In this document: positions 25,219-34,625 of the stretch, one piece after another
Layout: every line of letters starts with the position of its first letter
Position numbering within the stretch: position 1 is the first letter of the stretch
Source: an uncultured Novosphingobium sp.
GTDB taxonomy: Bacteria; Pseudomonadota; Alphaproteobacteria; Sphingomonadales; Sphingomonadaceae
DNA length: 64,000 nucleotides
NCBI GenBank assembly: GCA_946886075.1
Contig: CAMPHR010000004.1
Coordinates: 62,001-126,000, forward strand
Direction of reading: 5' to 3'
Position numbers and translations under genes: made by a program
The notes under the pieces: model-generated
Database searches by the model: none
Seen by the model: the letters and a program-made list of their open reading frames with translations, nothing else
What the model was told of the DNA's origin: nothing

Positions 25219-25977
25219 TCAGGCCTTGGTCGGAGCAGCAGCCGGCTTGGCAGCAGGCGCAGCCGGGGCAGTCGCGAACGAAGGCTTGACGGCGCCGTTC
25301 GACACCAGGTGAGCCAGCAGATCGACGGTGAAGCCATTCAGCTGTTCGGCGATCGACTTGTTGCGGCGCTGCAGGAAGTTGTAGGCGAGCACCGCGGGAA
25401 CGGCCACGGCCAGACCCAGCGCGGTCATGATCAGAGCTTCACCGACCGGACCGGCGACGGCGTCGATCGAGGCCTGACCGGCAGCGCCGATCTTGATGAG
25501 CGCGCGGTAGATGCCGATAACGGTACCGAACAGACCGATGAACGGCGAGGTTGCGCCAACGGTCGCGAGGAACGCCAGGCCACCGCCGAGCTTCGAGTTG
25601 ATCGACGCTTCCGAACGGGCGAGCGAACCGTGCAGCCAATCATGCGCTTCGACAGGGTCGGTCAGCTTGGTGTGTTCTTCCTGAGCCTTGATGCCGTCAT
25701 CGACGATCTGCTTGTAGGCCGAGTTCTTTTCGAGCTTGGCCGAGCCTTCCTTCAGGGTCGCGGCGCGCCAGAAAGTCGCACGGACCTTCTTGCCCTGGTT
25801 CAGAACCTTCTGCTGTTCGATCAGCTTGGTGAACAGGATGTAGAAGGTGCCGACCGACATGGCGACCAGGATGATGAACACGGTCCATGCGATGGTGCCG
25901 CCCTGCTCGAGGGCTTCCATGAGGCCGTAGGGATTTTCCGGCTTGGGCGCCGCAGCTGCTGCGAGATACATCAACAT
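25219..25977 (-). CDS. exbB: ExbB (MotA/TolQ/ExbB proton channel family)
   Basis: This 252-residue protein has three TM regions. The first is near residues 25-50 (TIAWTVFIILVAMSVGTF). The conserved MotA/TolQ/ExbB block GLAFLATVGATSPFIGLFGTVIGI is near 140-165, and the third is TALGLAVAVPAVLAYN. It forms the pentameric proton channel of the TonB motor. ATG 25977 is preferred; a TTG at 25983 is also possible since GAGGGA lies between 4 and 10 bp upstream of the two. The C-terminus is an Ala/Pro/Lys-rich tail. Confidence 0.93.
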   Translation of the reverse strand: MLMYLAAAAAPKPENPYGLMEALEQGGTIAWTVFIILVAMSVGTFYILFTKLIEQQKVLNQGKKVRATFWRAATLKEGSAKLEKNSAYKQIVDDGIKAQEEHTKLTDPVEAHDWLHGSLARSEASINSKLGGGLAFLATVGATSPFIGLFGTVIGIYRALIKIGAAGQASIDAVAGPVGEALIMTALGLAVAVPAVLAYNFLQRRNKSIAEQLNGFTVDLLAHLVSNGAVKPSFATAPAAPAAKPAAAPTKA

Positions 25978-26048
25978 TTTCAAGACTTCCCTCTCAAAAG
26001 GATCAATAAAAGGGGAAGGCGGCAGCAGCGCCAGCCTTCCCGTTACAA

Positions 26049-26708
26049 TTATTCAGGCAGTCGCCAGGTGATGCGACCATTATAGGTGTCGGACATGGGT
26101 CCGCCGCCGGCTGCCGTAGCGGGCTTGAACTTCGCACGGCGCGGCAGGAGACGGCACGTTGCCTCGTCAAGGTCGGGATGACCCGTCGAAGAGGTGATGG
26201 TGCAGCTCGTCACACGACCGTCAGGCCCGATTTCAAGCCGGAAACCAGCCGTACCCGAACGTTCTTCACGCTGTGCGCGGCTCGGATAGTCGGCGTCGCT
26301 CAGCCAGCTGCCGGGCGAGCTGCGCGGCGTAGCACGCGAAGCCGGAACGGCGGGCGGTGGCGGAGGCGCCGGAGGCGGCGGAGCGGCAACCGGTACCGGG
26401 TTGAATACCGGCGGCGGCGTACGCACCGTCTGAATGGGCGGCGCGGGGGCCGGCGTCTGGACGATCGGCGGGGGCGCAACCACTGGCGGCGGCTCGACCG
26501 GCTGGTCTGGCGGCGGCGGCGGCGGCTCCTCGTCTGGTGGCGGCGGCTCCTCCTTCACGTCGATCACGTTCAGCTGTTCCGCCGCCTTTTTGACATATTT
26601 CATGCCAAGGCCGGTCACGAAGGCATAACCCAGAACAGCGTGAATCAGGGCGACGATGACGATCGAGATCGTGCGACTCGATCCTTGCGAGTGGTCAGCA
26701 TAGGCCAT
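26049..26708 (-). CDS. tonB: TonB energy transducer
   Basis: This 219-residue protein has an N-terminal TM anchor (about 12-35, SIVIVALIHAVLGYAFVTGL). A very proline-rich periplasm-spanning region follows (about 52-125, PPPPDEEPPPPPP type), then a C-terminal TonB domain with GFRLEIGPDGRVTSCTITSS and SGHPDLDEA-like text (here STGHPDLDEATC). It transmits the ExbBD proton force to outer-membrane TonB-dependent receptors. TAAGGAG precedes the ATG. It is first in the tonB-exbB-exbD-exbD cluster. Confidence 0.93.
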   Translation of the reverse strand: MAYADHSQGSSRTISIVIVALIHAVLGYAFVTGLGMKYVKKAAEQLNVIDVKEEPPPPDEEPPPPPPDQPVEPPPVVAPPPIVQTPAPAPPIQTVRTPPPVFNPVPVAAPPPPAPPPPPAVPASRATPRSSPGSWLSDADYPSRAQREERSGTAGFRLEIGPDGRVTSCTITSSTGHPDLDEATCRLLPRRAKFKPATAAGGGPMSDTYNGRITWRLPE

Positions 26709-26918
26709 TCGGCAACGACACTCCTTAACTCAACTTACCATTGTTATAAGCAAACAAGCCAAAAGCAGCCCTAGTTGACCGGGGCGTCCCCGGCCACCTT
26801 TGGCCCCCATCCGCACATTTGCTACCGTCGAAACTCCTATCGCGGCGCATCGTGGCACGCAAACGCTTTATCGATAGGTTGATTTTCGATGAGCATTTTA
26901 AAACAGAATGACTTGCCT

Positions 26919-26934
26919 GTGACAACATTGTCAC
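26919..26934. promoter_or_regulatory. Perfect palindrome GTGACAACATTGTCAC, likely operator
   Basis: The 7-bp arms GTGACAA/TTGTCAC around a 2-bp centre lie 24 bp before the start of the downstream exported-protein gene. They sit in a locally AT-rich segment between the divergent tonB gene and that gene. A dimeric repressor or activator site is the simplest reading. Confidence 0.5.
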
Positions 26935-26957
26935 GAATGACTTTACTCAGGACGAAC

Positions 26958-27815
26958 ATGAAAAGAAAATCCTCCATGCCTTTCAAAACAGCTGCTGCAG
27001 CATGCCTCATTTTGGCCGCATCTCCGCTGGTTTCTGCGGCTCAAACGAGCAACGCCGCCGAAGCCTCTACGCTGTCCTATGCCGATCTTGCGGACTTGGC
27101 CGATGCTGCCCCGCTGGTGGCCTTGGCACGCATCCGAAGCATAATTGCACTACCCGAAAAAGCCGCCCAAAATATCCCTACCGGTCAAAAACGGGTCTAT
27201 GTCGAAGCCGAGATTCGCTCCCTGATTCGCGGCGAAGGGGGAATCAGCCCGCGTGTCCGGTACCTTTATGACGCCCCCCTCAATGCGCGCGGAAAGCTGC
27301 CGAAGCTGAAAAAAGCCGAGGTCATCCTCTTTGCCCGACCGGCCACCCGACCCGGCGAAATCCAGCTTGTCGCCCGCGATGCCCAGGTCGCTGCGACGCC
27401 CCAATTGGTCGATCAGATCAAGGCGATCCTGTCGGACCTCGTCGCCAACAATGCACCGCCCAAAATTCTTGGAACCGGCGAGGCATTCCACGTCGCGGGT
27501 ACTGTCGCTGGGGAAGGCGAGACCCAGATTTTCCTGCGGACGGAGACTGGGGATCCTGTCTCGCTCTCCATCCTCCGCCGCCCCGGGCAAGATCCGAAAT
27601 GGGCCGTCGCGCTTGGCGAGATTGTCGACGAGGCAGCGCGCCCGCCGGTTCCCGGAAGTCTCCTCTGGTACCGCCTTGCGTGCAGCTTGCCGCCTGCCCT
27701 GCCCGCCTCTTCGGTGGCGGCGCTCGCCCCGGGTGACGCAGAAGCAGCGCGTCAGGACTATGCTTTTGTCCTGCGGTCGCTGGGCGCCTGCGGCCGGACA
27801 AGATCCGCCAATTGA
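26958..27815 (+). CDS. Exported hypothetical protein
   Basis: This 285-residue protein starts MKRKSSMPFKTAAAACLILA with a typical signal peptide cleaved near VSAAQ. The mature part has YADLADLADAAPLVALARIRSI, followed by alternating strands and a KLPKLKKAEVILFARPATRPGEIQLV segment. I recall this as a conserved sphingomonad protein without function. ATG 26958 has AGGA 6 bp upstream; upstream in-frame ATGs (26889, 26937) would put the palindrome at 26919 inside the gene. It precedes hom by 98 bp. Confidence 0.65.
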   Translation: MKRKSSMPFKTAAAACLILAASPLVSAAQTSNAAEASTLSYADLADLADAAPLVALARIRSIIALPEKAAQNIPTGQKRVYVEAEIRSLIRGEGGISPRVRYLYDAPLNARGKLPKLKKAEVILFARPATRPGEIQLVARDAQVAATPQLVDQIKAILSDLVANNAPPKILGTGEAFHVAGTVAGEGETQIFLRTETGDPVSLSILRRPGQDPKWAVALGEIVDEAARPPVPGSLLWYRLACSLPPALPASSVAALAPGDAEAARQDYAFVLRSLGACGRTRSAN

Positions 27816-27913
27816 TCGCCGCTCCACACGCGCAGCTCGTCCTTTTGCTTGGACAGCAGCGCGTTGGCGGCTATCAGCGCGGCTTCATATCAGCCTCAAG
27901 GACAGCCAGTATC

Positions 27914-29218
27914 ATGACCAATCTGCACCGCCATGCCCCGCTGCGCGTCGCGCTTGTCGGCCTCGGCACGGTGGGCGGTGGCGTGATCCGGCTGTTGCAG
28001 ACGAATGCGGACCTGATTGCGCGGCGTGCGGGCTGCCCGATCCAGATCGTCGCCATTTCCGCGCGGGACCGCAACAAGGACCGGGGCGTGGATCTGTCGC
28101 CCTATGAATGGGTGGATGACATGACCACCCTTCCCGGCCGCGAAGATGTCGATGTCGTAGTCGAACTGATCGGTGGGGCGGACGGCCCCGCCCTCACCCT
28201 TGCTCGCCAGTGCCTGGCTGCTGGCAAGCCGTTCGTGACCGCGAACAAGGCGATGCTAGCCCATCATGGGCTGGACCTGGCGGCCTTAGCAGAGAAAGCC
28301 GGGATCGCGCTTAAATATGAAGCGGCCGTCGCTGGCGGCATTCCGGTCATCAAGGGGCTGCGCGAAGGTGCGGCCGCCAACGAGATCAGCCGCGTCTATG
28401 GCATTCTCAACGGCACCTGCAACTACATCCTGACCACGATGGAGAAGGAGGGGCGCAGCTTCGACGACGTGCTGAAGGAAGCGCAGGAACTGGGCTATGC
28501 CGAAGCGGACCCAAGCTTTGACATCGATGGCGTGGATGCGGCGCACAAGCTGACGATCCTCGCCAGCCTTGCTTTTGGTACCGAGCTGGATTTCGACAAT
28601 GTCGCGGTGACAGGCATCCGCCACGTCATTGCCGCCGACATCGCCGAAGCAGCGGCCCTGGGCTTCCGTATTCGCCTGGTCGGCATGGCTGAAAATGGTC
28701 CTGAGGGACTGTTCCAGCGGGTTCATCCGATGCTCGTGCCGCTCGATCACCCCCTGGCCCATGTCGATGGTTCGCTCAACGCCGTTGTGGCCGAAGGCAA
28801 TTTCGTCGGCCGCCTCTTCTTCCAAGGCCGCGGCGCAGGTGACGGCCCGACCGCATCGGCCGTTGTCGCCGACCTTATCGATGTAGCGCGTGACGAATAT
28901 GGCGATGCCCTCGCGATGCCCGTAGCAGCGTTGGCGCAACAACCGGCAGCCGATGCAGGCGCACGCATCGGCCGCAGCTACCTGCGCTTCAAGGTACAGG
29001 ACCGTCCCGGCGTGCTCGCCGAAATCGCAGCGGCTACCCGGGACGCTGGTGTCTCGATCGAAAGCATGATCCAGCGCGGCGCCAGCCACGACGACAGCGT
29101 CCTCATGGCCATAGTCACCCACGCGGGCGAGGAAAGCTGCGTCCGCAACACGCTGGAACGGCTCGCAGGGTCCGACAGCGTGCTTCAGACACCAATGGTC
29201 ATGCACATTCTCGACTGA
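27914..29218 (+). CDS. hom: Homoserine dehydrogenase
   Basis: This 434-residue monofunctional enzyme reduces aspartate semialdehyde to homoserine for threonine and methionine synthesis. The NAD(P) site VGLGTVGGGVI is near residues 15-25. The catalytic-domain blocks include ANKAMLA, EAAVAGGIPVIKGLREG, GILNGTCNYILTTM and AEADPSFDIDGVDAAHK. A C-terminal ACT domain (about 355-434, YLRFKVQDRPGVLAEIA) gives likely feedback control by threonine. CAAGGACA precedes the ATG. glpX follows after an antisense small gene. Confidence 0.96.
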   Translation: MTNLHRHAPLRVALVGLGTVGGGVIRLLQTNADLIARRAGCPIQIVAISARDRNKDRGVDLSPYEWVDDMTTLPGREDVDVVVELIGGADGPALTLARQCLAAGKPFVTANKAMLAHHGLDLAALAEKAGIALKYEAAVAGGIPVIKGLREGAAANEISRVYGILNGTCNYILTTMEKEGRSFDDVLKEAQELGYAEADPSFDIDGVDAAHKLTILASLAFGTELDFDNVAVTGIRHVIAADIAEAAALGFRIRLVGMAENGPEGLFQRVHPMLVPLDHPLAHVDGSLNAVVAEGNFVGRLFFQGRGAGDGPTASAVVADLIDVARDEYGDALAMPVAALAQQPAADAGARIGRSYLRFKVQDRPGVLAEIAAATRDAGVSIESMIQRGASHDDSVLMAIVTHAGEESCVRNTLERLAGSDSVLQTPMVMHILD

Positions 29219-29231
29219 CGGGAGGCGCTCC

Positions 29232-29543
29232 TCAGCGCGGCGCGAAGCTGCGCAGTAGTGTGTCGCGCAGGGGCTCGCCCAAGCGGAACAGCCGCAGCCG
29301 CGCCTGTTTCGGGCAGCCCATATTGCCGATGATCCGGCACGGCCGCGCATCGAAGCGATAGGCGCTCATCTTGTTGTCCGGCCCCTTCGCCAGCACATCT
29401 GACGTAAGCCGAGCGGTTGCGCGCTGGCCCGAAGCGCACAGGCCCGGTGCGGCGAGGCACGATACGGCGCTGCGTGCGGTTATCTGGGCAGGAGCGATCG
29501 CAGGTTGAGCAATGCTGGCGGCAAGCAGCGCGGCGATCATCAT
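29232..29543 (-). CDS. Small exported hypothetical protein
   Basis: This 103-residue protein has a signal peptide (MMIAALLAASIAQPAIAPAQ) and a mature domain with four cysteines (SCLAAPGLC, ARPCRIIGNMGC). The cysteines suggest two disulfides in the periplasm. It lies antisense between hom and glpX and converges with hom across 13 bp. No family name is recognised. Confidence 0.6.
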   Translation of the reverse strand: MMIAALLAASIAQPAIAPAQITARSAVSCLAAPGLCASGQRATARLTSDVLAKGPDNKMSAYRFDARPCRIIGNMGCPKQARLRLFRLGEPLRDTLLRSFAPR

Positions 29544-29697
29544 TTCGACCCTTTGTCTTCGTTAGCCGGCCAACGCCACAGACGACCTTCCGTTGCATTG
29601 GCGCCGCGAAAAGCAGGCTGACCTCCGCTGGATGGGTCGACAAGGCAGGGAGGACCTCCTATCGCGCTGATCACAAAGACACAGCAGAGGGATTATC

Positions 29698-30681
<984 letters not shown>

Positions 30682-30702
30682 CCGGGATGCATGAATGAAC
30701 GA

Positions 30703-30729
30703 AAAAGGGGGCAGATCGCCCCCTTTTTT
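30703..30729 (+). terminator. Strong intrinsic terminator of glpX
   Basis: AAAAGGGGGC (30703-30712), loop AGATC, GCCCCCTTTT (30718-30727), then more T. A perfect 10-bp stem with U-tract 21 bp after the stop codon. The A-rich left flank means it may also work for the convergent merC-like gene. Confidence 0.88.
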
Positions 30730-30750
30730 GTGCCCGCGAACAGTGCCGCC

Positions 30751-31128
30751 TTAACGCCCGGCGCGGTGATTGAGATCGTGGCCCAGGGCAAGGGTCACGA
30801 CTCCCAACAAGGTATAGGCGCTTTCCTGCCAGCCATGGTCCAGGGTCATCGCGCCCGCCATGATGCCAAGGCCAAGCGACCCGATCGCGGCAGGCATCAT
30901 GAATCCGTGCTTCATCGCCCCATGGCCAAGCGCGATCGCGCCCAGCATGATCGCGAGCACAAGCCCAACCTCGTGAAACAGCGGATTTTCAAAGATGCCG
31001 CCCGCGGAAGCGAGGAGACCAAGCAAGACCGCCGTGCCGATGCAGTGAGCAGCACACAAGCCCGATAGCGCGATTGCGGCGTGGTCAAGGCGGCCATTCA
31101 ATAGGCTGGAGCGGATGCTGATCGGCAT
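30751..31128 (-). CDS. MerC-domain integral membrane protein
   Basis: This 125-residue protein has four TM helices. The first carries the MerC-like Cys motif LSGLCAAHCIGTAV, and later helices contain HEVGLVLAIMLGAIALGHG and a His-rich C-terminus (LGHDLNHRAGR). MerC proteins move Hg(II), and in many non-mercury-resistant bacteria their relatives are tied to zinc or other metal homeostasis. No mer genes are present here. ATG 31128 is used; a GTG at 31137 is the alternative, and neither has a good ribosome site. Confidence 0.75.
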   Translation of the reverse strand: MPISIRSSLLNGRLDHAAIALSGLCAAHCIGTAVLLGLLASAGGIFENPLFHEVGLVLAIMLGAIALGHGAMKHGFMMPAAIGSLGLGIMAGAMTLDHGWQESAYTLLGVVTLALGHDLNHRAGR

Positions 31129-31227
31129 GGTGGCCACTACATAGGCCAGACCAGATGAAGTTACAACATATCATCTGAGAAATTCGTCCGCGCTGATCCG
31201 CCGCGGTCGCGGCTCAACGGAAGGACG

Positions 31228-33009
31228 TCAGGCTGCCAGCCGCAGGCAGTTCCGACCGCTGTTCTTCGCGCGGTAAAGCGCCTTGTCCGCGGCGTCGAGC
31301 AGCTCGGCCCTGTCCGCCCTACCCTTCAGCTCTACAAGACCCGCGCTGAAGGTGACGGTGATGGATTCGCATCCCACGGCACTGATCCGCCGCTCCGAAA
31401 CCATGTTGCGCAGCCTTTCGCAGACCATGCTCGCCCGCTGAATGTCCGCGCCTGTCAGAAGGATGGCGAACTCTTCTCCGCCGAGCCTGCCGATACTGTC
31501 GCCGCCGCGCAGGCCCGGCCGCAACCGCTCGACAAAGCTCGAAAGCACCTGGTCCCCGACGCCATGCCCGTAGCGATCGTTGATCGACTTGAAATGATCT
31601 ATGTCGATCAGCAGCAGACACGCCTGCGCGCCCCGCGCGGCCCGCTGTATCTCCTGATCGAGCTTTTCGAGAAACGCCCAGCGGCTGTCAGCGCCGGTCA
31701 GCGTATCCACCGCAGCGACGCGTTGCAGCGCTCGCTGACGCGCCTTGTGCCGCGACATGTCGCGGATCGTGCTGACGATGCCGGTTGGAAGCCCCTGTTC
31801 ATCGAGCATCGCGCGCGTCACCATCTCACACCAGTCGGCGCCATGGGTGAAGGCGGCGGGTCGGAACTCGACCGTCTGCACGTCGCCCGGCCGCGCGAGC
31901 GCGCGCCGATGCGCCCCGTTCACCTCTGCCCGGTCCTGAGGATCGACCAGCATGTCTGCCCCACGGCCGACCAGCAAGGCGGGCGCACAGCCAATCTGTT
32001 CGGCAGCGGACGGGGATGCATATTCGATGACGCCATCGACGCTGATGTTCAACACCACGTCGCCGCAATGTTCGGCAATGGCGCGGTAGCGCGCCTCGCT
32101 CGCCTGCAATGTCTGGAACAGACGGCGGCGGCCATTCAGTTCAGCAGCAAGCGGCATGGCGAGCAGGAAGCTGAAAGCGAGGAAGAGCTGGAACAATTGA
32201 GTGCTCTCCCCGATGGTGCCGCTGATCATGGCAATCGGCCCATGACCCGTCATGGTGGCGGCACCGCCAATCAGTGTGAGCAGCACGATGGAGGCCGCAG
32301 CGCCGAGCGATCCTGCGCGAAAGGCGATCGTGACCAGCGGCAGCACGAGCAGGAACAGAAGCGGATAGCGAGCGAAGAAGAAGACATGGACGGCCACGAC
32401 CGAAAAAATGAGCAGGAGGCAAAGCACCTCCAGCTTCTGTTTGCCGGACGTGTCGCGCAGCCATTGGCTCACCTGCCCCTGGAGGAGCATCGTCAGGATC
32501 GGCGTACAGACGAGCCCCCCCAGAACGTGCCCGCAATACCATTGCAGCCAGGACGCGCCGAAGGAAACCGGCGTCAGGGTCGACGCGACCAGGGCAGCTC
32601 CCGTGCCAGCCATGATGTTGGCGGGAATGCACAGGGCGAAGATGAAGACCAGGAGCGAGCGCCTGGACCCGTCGCTCAGATGGACGGGGATGAAACGGCG
32701 GCACAGCAAGGCCACGATCAGCGATTCGGCGACGTTGATGATCGCCATCGGAACGGCGGCCCATGGCCCCATGCCGAACAAGGTCGTGGACAGGATGCTG
32801 GCGATGCCGCAGCTGGCAATCACCCGAGGCCAGTGCCGAGTTTCCGACGTCTGCAATTCCGCCATCAACAAGGCGTTGGCAGCCCATATGAACGCGATGC
32901 CGCCTTCGAACCGCGAGCAAAGCAGGGCGATCGACGCTATCGCAAAATAGGCAAGACCGGCAATCAGCGGCGCCAGTCTGGGAGATGGGGAACGAAGAGC
33001 GGCCGACAT
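31228..33009 (-). CDS. Diguanylate cyclase: MASE1-like membrane sensor, PAS, GGDEF
   Basis: This 593-residue protein has an N-terminal MASE1-type sensor with about eight TM helices (about 12-290). A PAS domain follows (about 305-425, with ARYRAIAEHCGDVVLNIS), then a C-terminal GGDEF domain with active-site GGEEF (510-514). The allosteric I-site RGGD (501-504), five residues upstream, is intact, so product inhibition is expected. It makes c-di-GMP, whose likely readers in this window are the two PilZ proteins. No EAL domain is fused. The start ATG 33009 gives the first TM at residue 12. Confidence 0.9.
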   Translation of the reverse strand: MSAALRSPSPRLAPLIAGLAYFAIASIALLCSRFEGGIAFIWAANALLMAELQTSETRHWPRVIASCGIASILSTTLFGMGPWAAVPMAIINVAESLIVALLCRRFIPVHLSDGSRRSLLVFIFALCIPANIMAGTGAALVASTLTPVSFGASWLQWYCGHVLGGLVCTPILTMLLQGQVSQWLRDTSGKQKLEVLCLLLIFSVVAVHVFFFARYPLLFLLVLPLVTIAFRAGSLGAAASIVLLTLIGGAATMTGHGPIAMISGTIGESTQLFQLFLAFSFLLAMPLAAELNGRRRLFQTLQASEARYRAIAEHCGDVVLNISVDGVIEYASPSAAEQIGCAPALLVGRGADMLVDPQDRAEVNGAHRRALARPGDVQTVEFRPAAFTHGADWCEMVTRAMLDEQGLPTGIVSTIRDMSRHKARQRALQRVAAVDTLTGADSRWAFLEKLDQEIQRAARGAQACLLLIDIDHFKSINDRYGHGVGDQVLSSFVERLRPGLRGGDSIGRLGGEEFAILLTGADIQRASMVCERLRNMVSERRISAVGCESITVTFSAGLVELKGRADRAELLDAADKALYRAKNSGRNCLRLAA

Positions 33010-33121
33010 GACGACGCCTGCCTACCGAGCCATCCTTAAAATATGATAACCATCCCCAGTGTCGGGGGCTTGCGCAGCGTTGCTTGCGGCTGGCGGATGA
33101 AGCCGAGCCAGGCCTGTAAGT

Positions 33122-33460
33122 TCAGGCCTTTTCCAGCGTGCATTGCAGCGGATGCTGGTTCTGCCGGGCGAAATCCATCACCTGGTTTACCTTAGTTTCC
33201 GCCACTTCATAGCTGAAGATACCGCACACGCCGACGCCCCGCTGGTGCACATGGAGCATCACGCGGGTCGCTTCCTCCATATCCATGCGGAAAAATTGCT
33301 GGAGGACATGCACGACGAATTCCATCGGCGTGTAATCGTCGTTCAGCATCAGCACTTTGTAGAGAGACGGCTTTTTGGTGCGCGCGCGGGTGCGCGTGGC
33401 GATGCCGACATTGGGACCGCCGGGGCCTTCACCCTGGTCGTCCTGGTCCCGGCCCGCCAT
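33122..33460 (-). CDS. clpS: ATP-dependent Clp protease adaptor ClpS
   Basis: This 112-residue adaptor delivers N-degron substrates to ClpAP. After a disordered N-terminal tail come [24 protein letters not shown] (binding pocket residues N-D-D-Y-T-P-M), the [20 protein letters not shown] block and the end [10 protein letters not shown]. All family motifs are present. ATG 33460 is preceded by GGGAGAGA; longer in-frame starts upstream (33490, 33589) lack ribosome sites. clpA is not in this window. Confidence 0.93.
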   Translation of the reverse strand: MAGRDQDDQGEGPGGPNVGIATRTRARTKKPSLYKVLMLNDDYTPMEFVVHVLQQFFRMDMEEATRVMLHVHQRGVGVCGIFSYEVAETKVNQVMDFARQNQHPLQCTLEKA

Positions 33461-33573
33461 TCTCTCCCGATATCTGCTGATGCTGCTCATGACGGGGGAG
33501 GATATGGCGATTCCGGACGTCAAGGCAAGGGGCGCAAATGGCAAGTCATCGCGCAGCGGCGCGCGGTAACCAT

Positions 33574-33606
33574 GAAAAAAGGCTCCCACCTGTGCGGCGG
33601 GAGCCT
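33574..33606 (-). terminator. Intrinsic terminator of the phasin gene
   Basis: On the minus strand AGGCTCCC (33606-33599) pairs with GGGAGCCT (33587-33580), followed by six T residues. It lies 30 bp past the phasin stop. Confidence 0.85.
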
Positions 33607-33635
33607 CTTCATCTTTTCAGATGTTCGACCGCAGA

Positions 33636-34496
33636 TCAGACCGCGAGCGACTTCACCTTGTCGGTGACGACGGTCACGCGGGCGGTGAGCGGCTGGGCCA
33701 CTTCACCCGCCAGCTTGATCAGCGCTTCGCTGTTCTTGGCGGCTTCCTTGGTCAGCTCGTCGAAGCTGCTCGACAACAGCTGGCTCTGCAACTGGAAGAA
33801 TTCGGTCGGCGTCTTGACGGTCGAGAAGCTCTTGAACGTGGCAGTCGCCTTCTCGAAGCTCTTGCGGCTGTAGTCCACCGCTTCCTGACCCAGAACTTCG
33901 ATGCCCTTGGCAGCGATCTTGCCCGATTCGACCAGCGCTTCGACATTGCCCTTGGTGATGTCGCTCAGCTCTTCGATCGCCTTGGTCGACTTCTCGACGC
34001 CAGCCTTGGCCTTTTCGTTGAAGTCGGCATAGGCCGTTTCGAACTTGGCCTTGGTGTCTTCAGCGAACTTCTTTCCGGTTTCGATCACGTCGTTCATCAT
34101 CTTGGTTCCTTCTGTGGCAGGCAGCGTTTTGGGCTCGACCGGCCCGGCCTCGGATGACAGGCTCTTGATAGGTTCGACATCGGCGGCGGTCTCTTCGACC
34201 AGCGGCGCGGGTGCGTCAGGGACCGGCTCGATCTGCGGCGGGGCCGCTGGTTCCGGCGCAGCGTCGGCCGCCGTAGTGGCAGCGACGATCGCGACCGGAT
34301 CAGCCAGGGCAGCGCCTTTGACAGCGGCCTTCCTGGATGCGACCGGCTTGGACGCGGAGGGCTTCGATGGGGCACCCGCCCTGGGGCTGATGCTCACCGC
34401 ATCTTCCGCGGCTTTCAAGGCTTCAGCCGCCGAAAGCGTTGAAGTCGATTTCTTAACCGGGGCCTTTTGCCGACCTGGCTTTGGAGTCACTGCCAT
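33636..34496 (-). CDS. phaP: Phasin family protein with long Ala/Pro-rich N-terminus
   Basis: This 286-residue protein has residues 1-130 of low complexity (Ala, Pro, Lys, Val) with a PhaF/histone-like basic start (TPKPGRQKAPVKKSTST). Residues 130-286 form the Phasin_2 helical domain (MNDVIETGKKFAEDTKAKFE, SKAIEELSDITKGN-like text, KTPTEFFQLQSQLLSSSFDEL). Phasins coat polyhydroxyalkanoate granules. GGAGA lies 8 bp before ATG 34496. phaC follows on the same side upstream (34626-36365), which fits a PHA role. Confidence 0.85.
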   Translation of the reverse strand: MAVTPKPGRQKAPVKKSTSTLSAAEALKAAEDAVSISPRAGAPSKPSASKPVASRKAAVKGAALADPVAIVAATTAADAAPEPAAPPQIEPVPDAPAPLVEETAADVEPIKSLSSEAGPVEPKTLPATEGTKMMNDVIETGKKFAEDTKAKFETAYADFNEKAKAGVEKSTKAIEELSDITKGNVEALVESGKIAAKGIEVLGQEAVDYSRKSFEKATATFKSFSTVKTPTEFFQLQSQLLSSSFDELTKEAAKNSEALIKLAGEVAQPLTARVTVVTDKVKSLAV

Positions 34497-34625
34497 GAAA
34501 AGATTCTCCGTTGCTGCAGTGCACAATACACATTGCGAACATCTGGCGCAAGGGTTTTTGTGCAGTGCAGCAAAGCGGCGGCGTGTCGGACATACGTAGC
34601 GGCGGGAATGGCTAAATTGAGGCGC

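Noticed and set aside
27816..27913. Riboswitch or attenuator in front of hom
   Set aside because: The 98-bp leader has no recognisable SAM-II or threonine-attenuator pattern (no Thr/Ile-rich leader peptide, no strong terminator before the ATG).
30751..31128. Mercury resistance determinant
   Set aside because: Only a MerC-like membrane protein is present; merR, merA, merP and merT are absent. The MerR-family gene at 51652 belongs to the ihfA cluster.
31564..33039. 491-codon plus-strand open frame over the diguanylate cyclase
   Set aside because: Shadow of the minus-strand MASE1-PAS-GGDEF gene; no domain or ribosome site.
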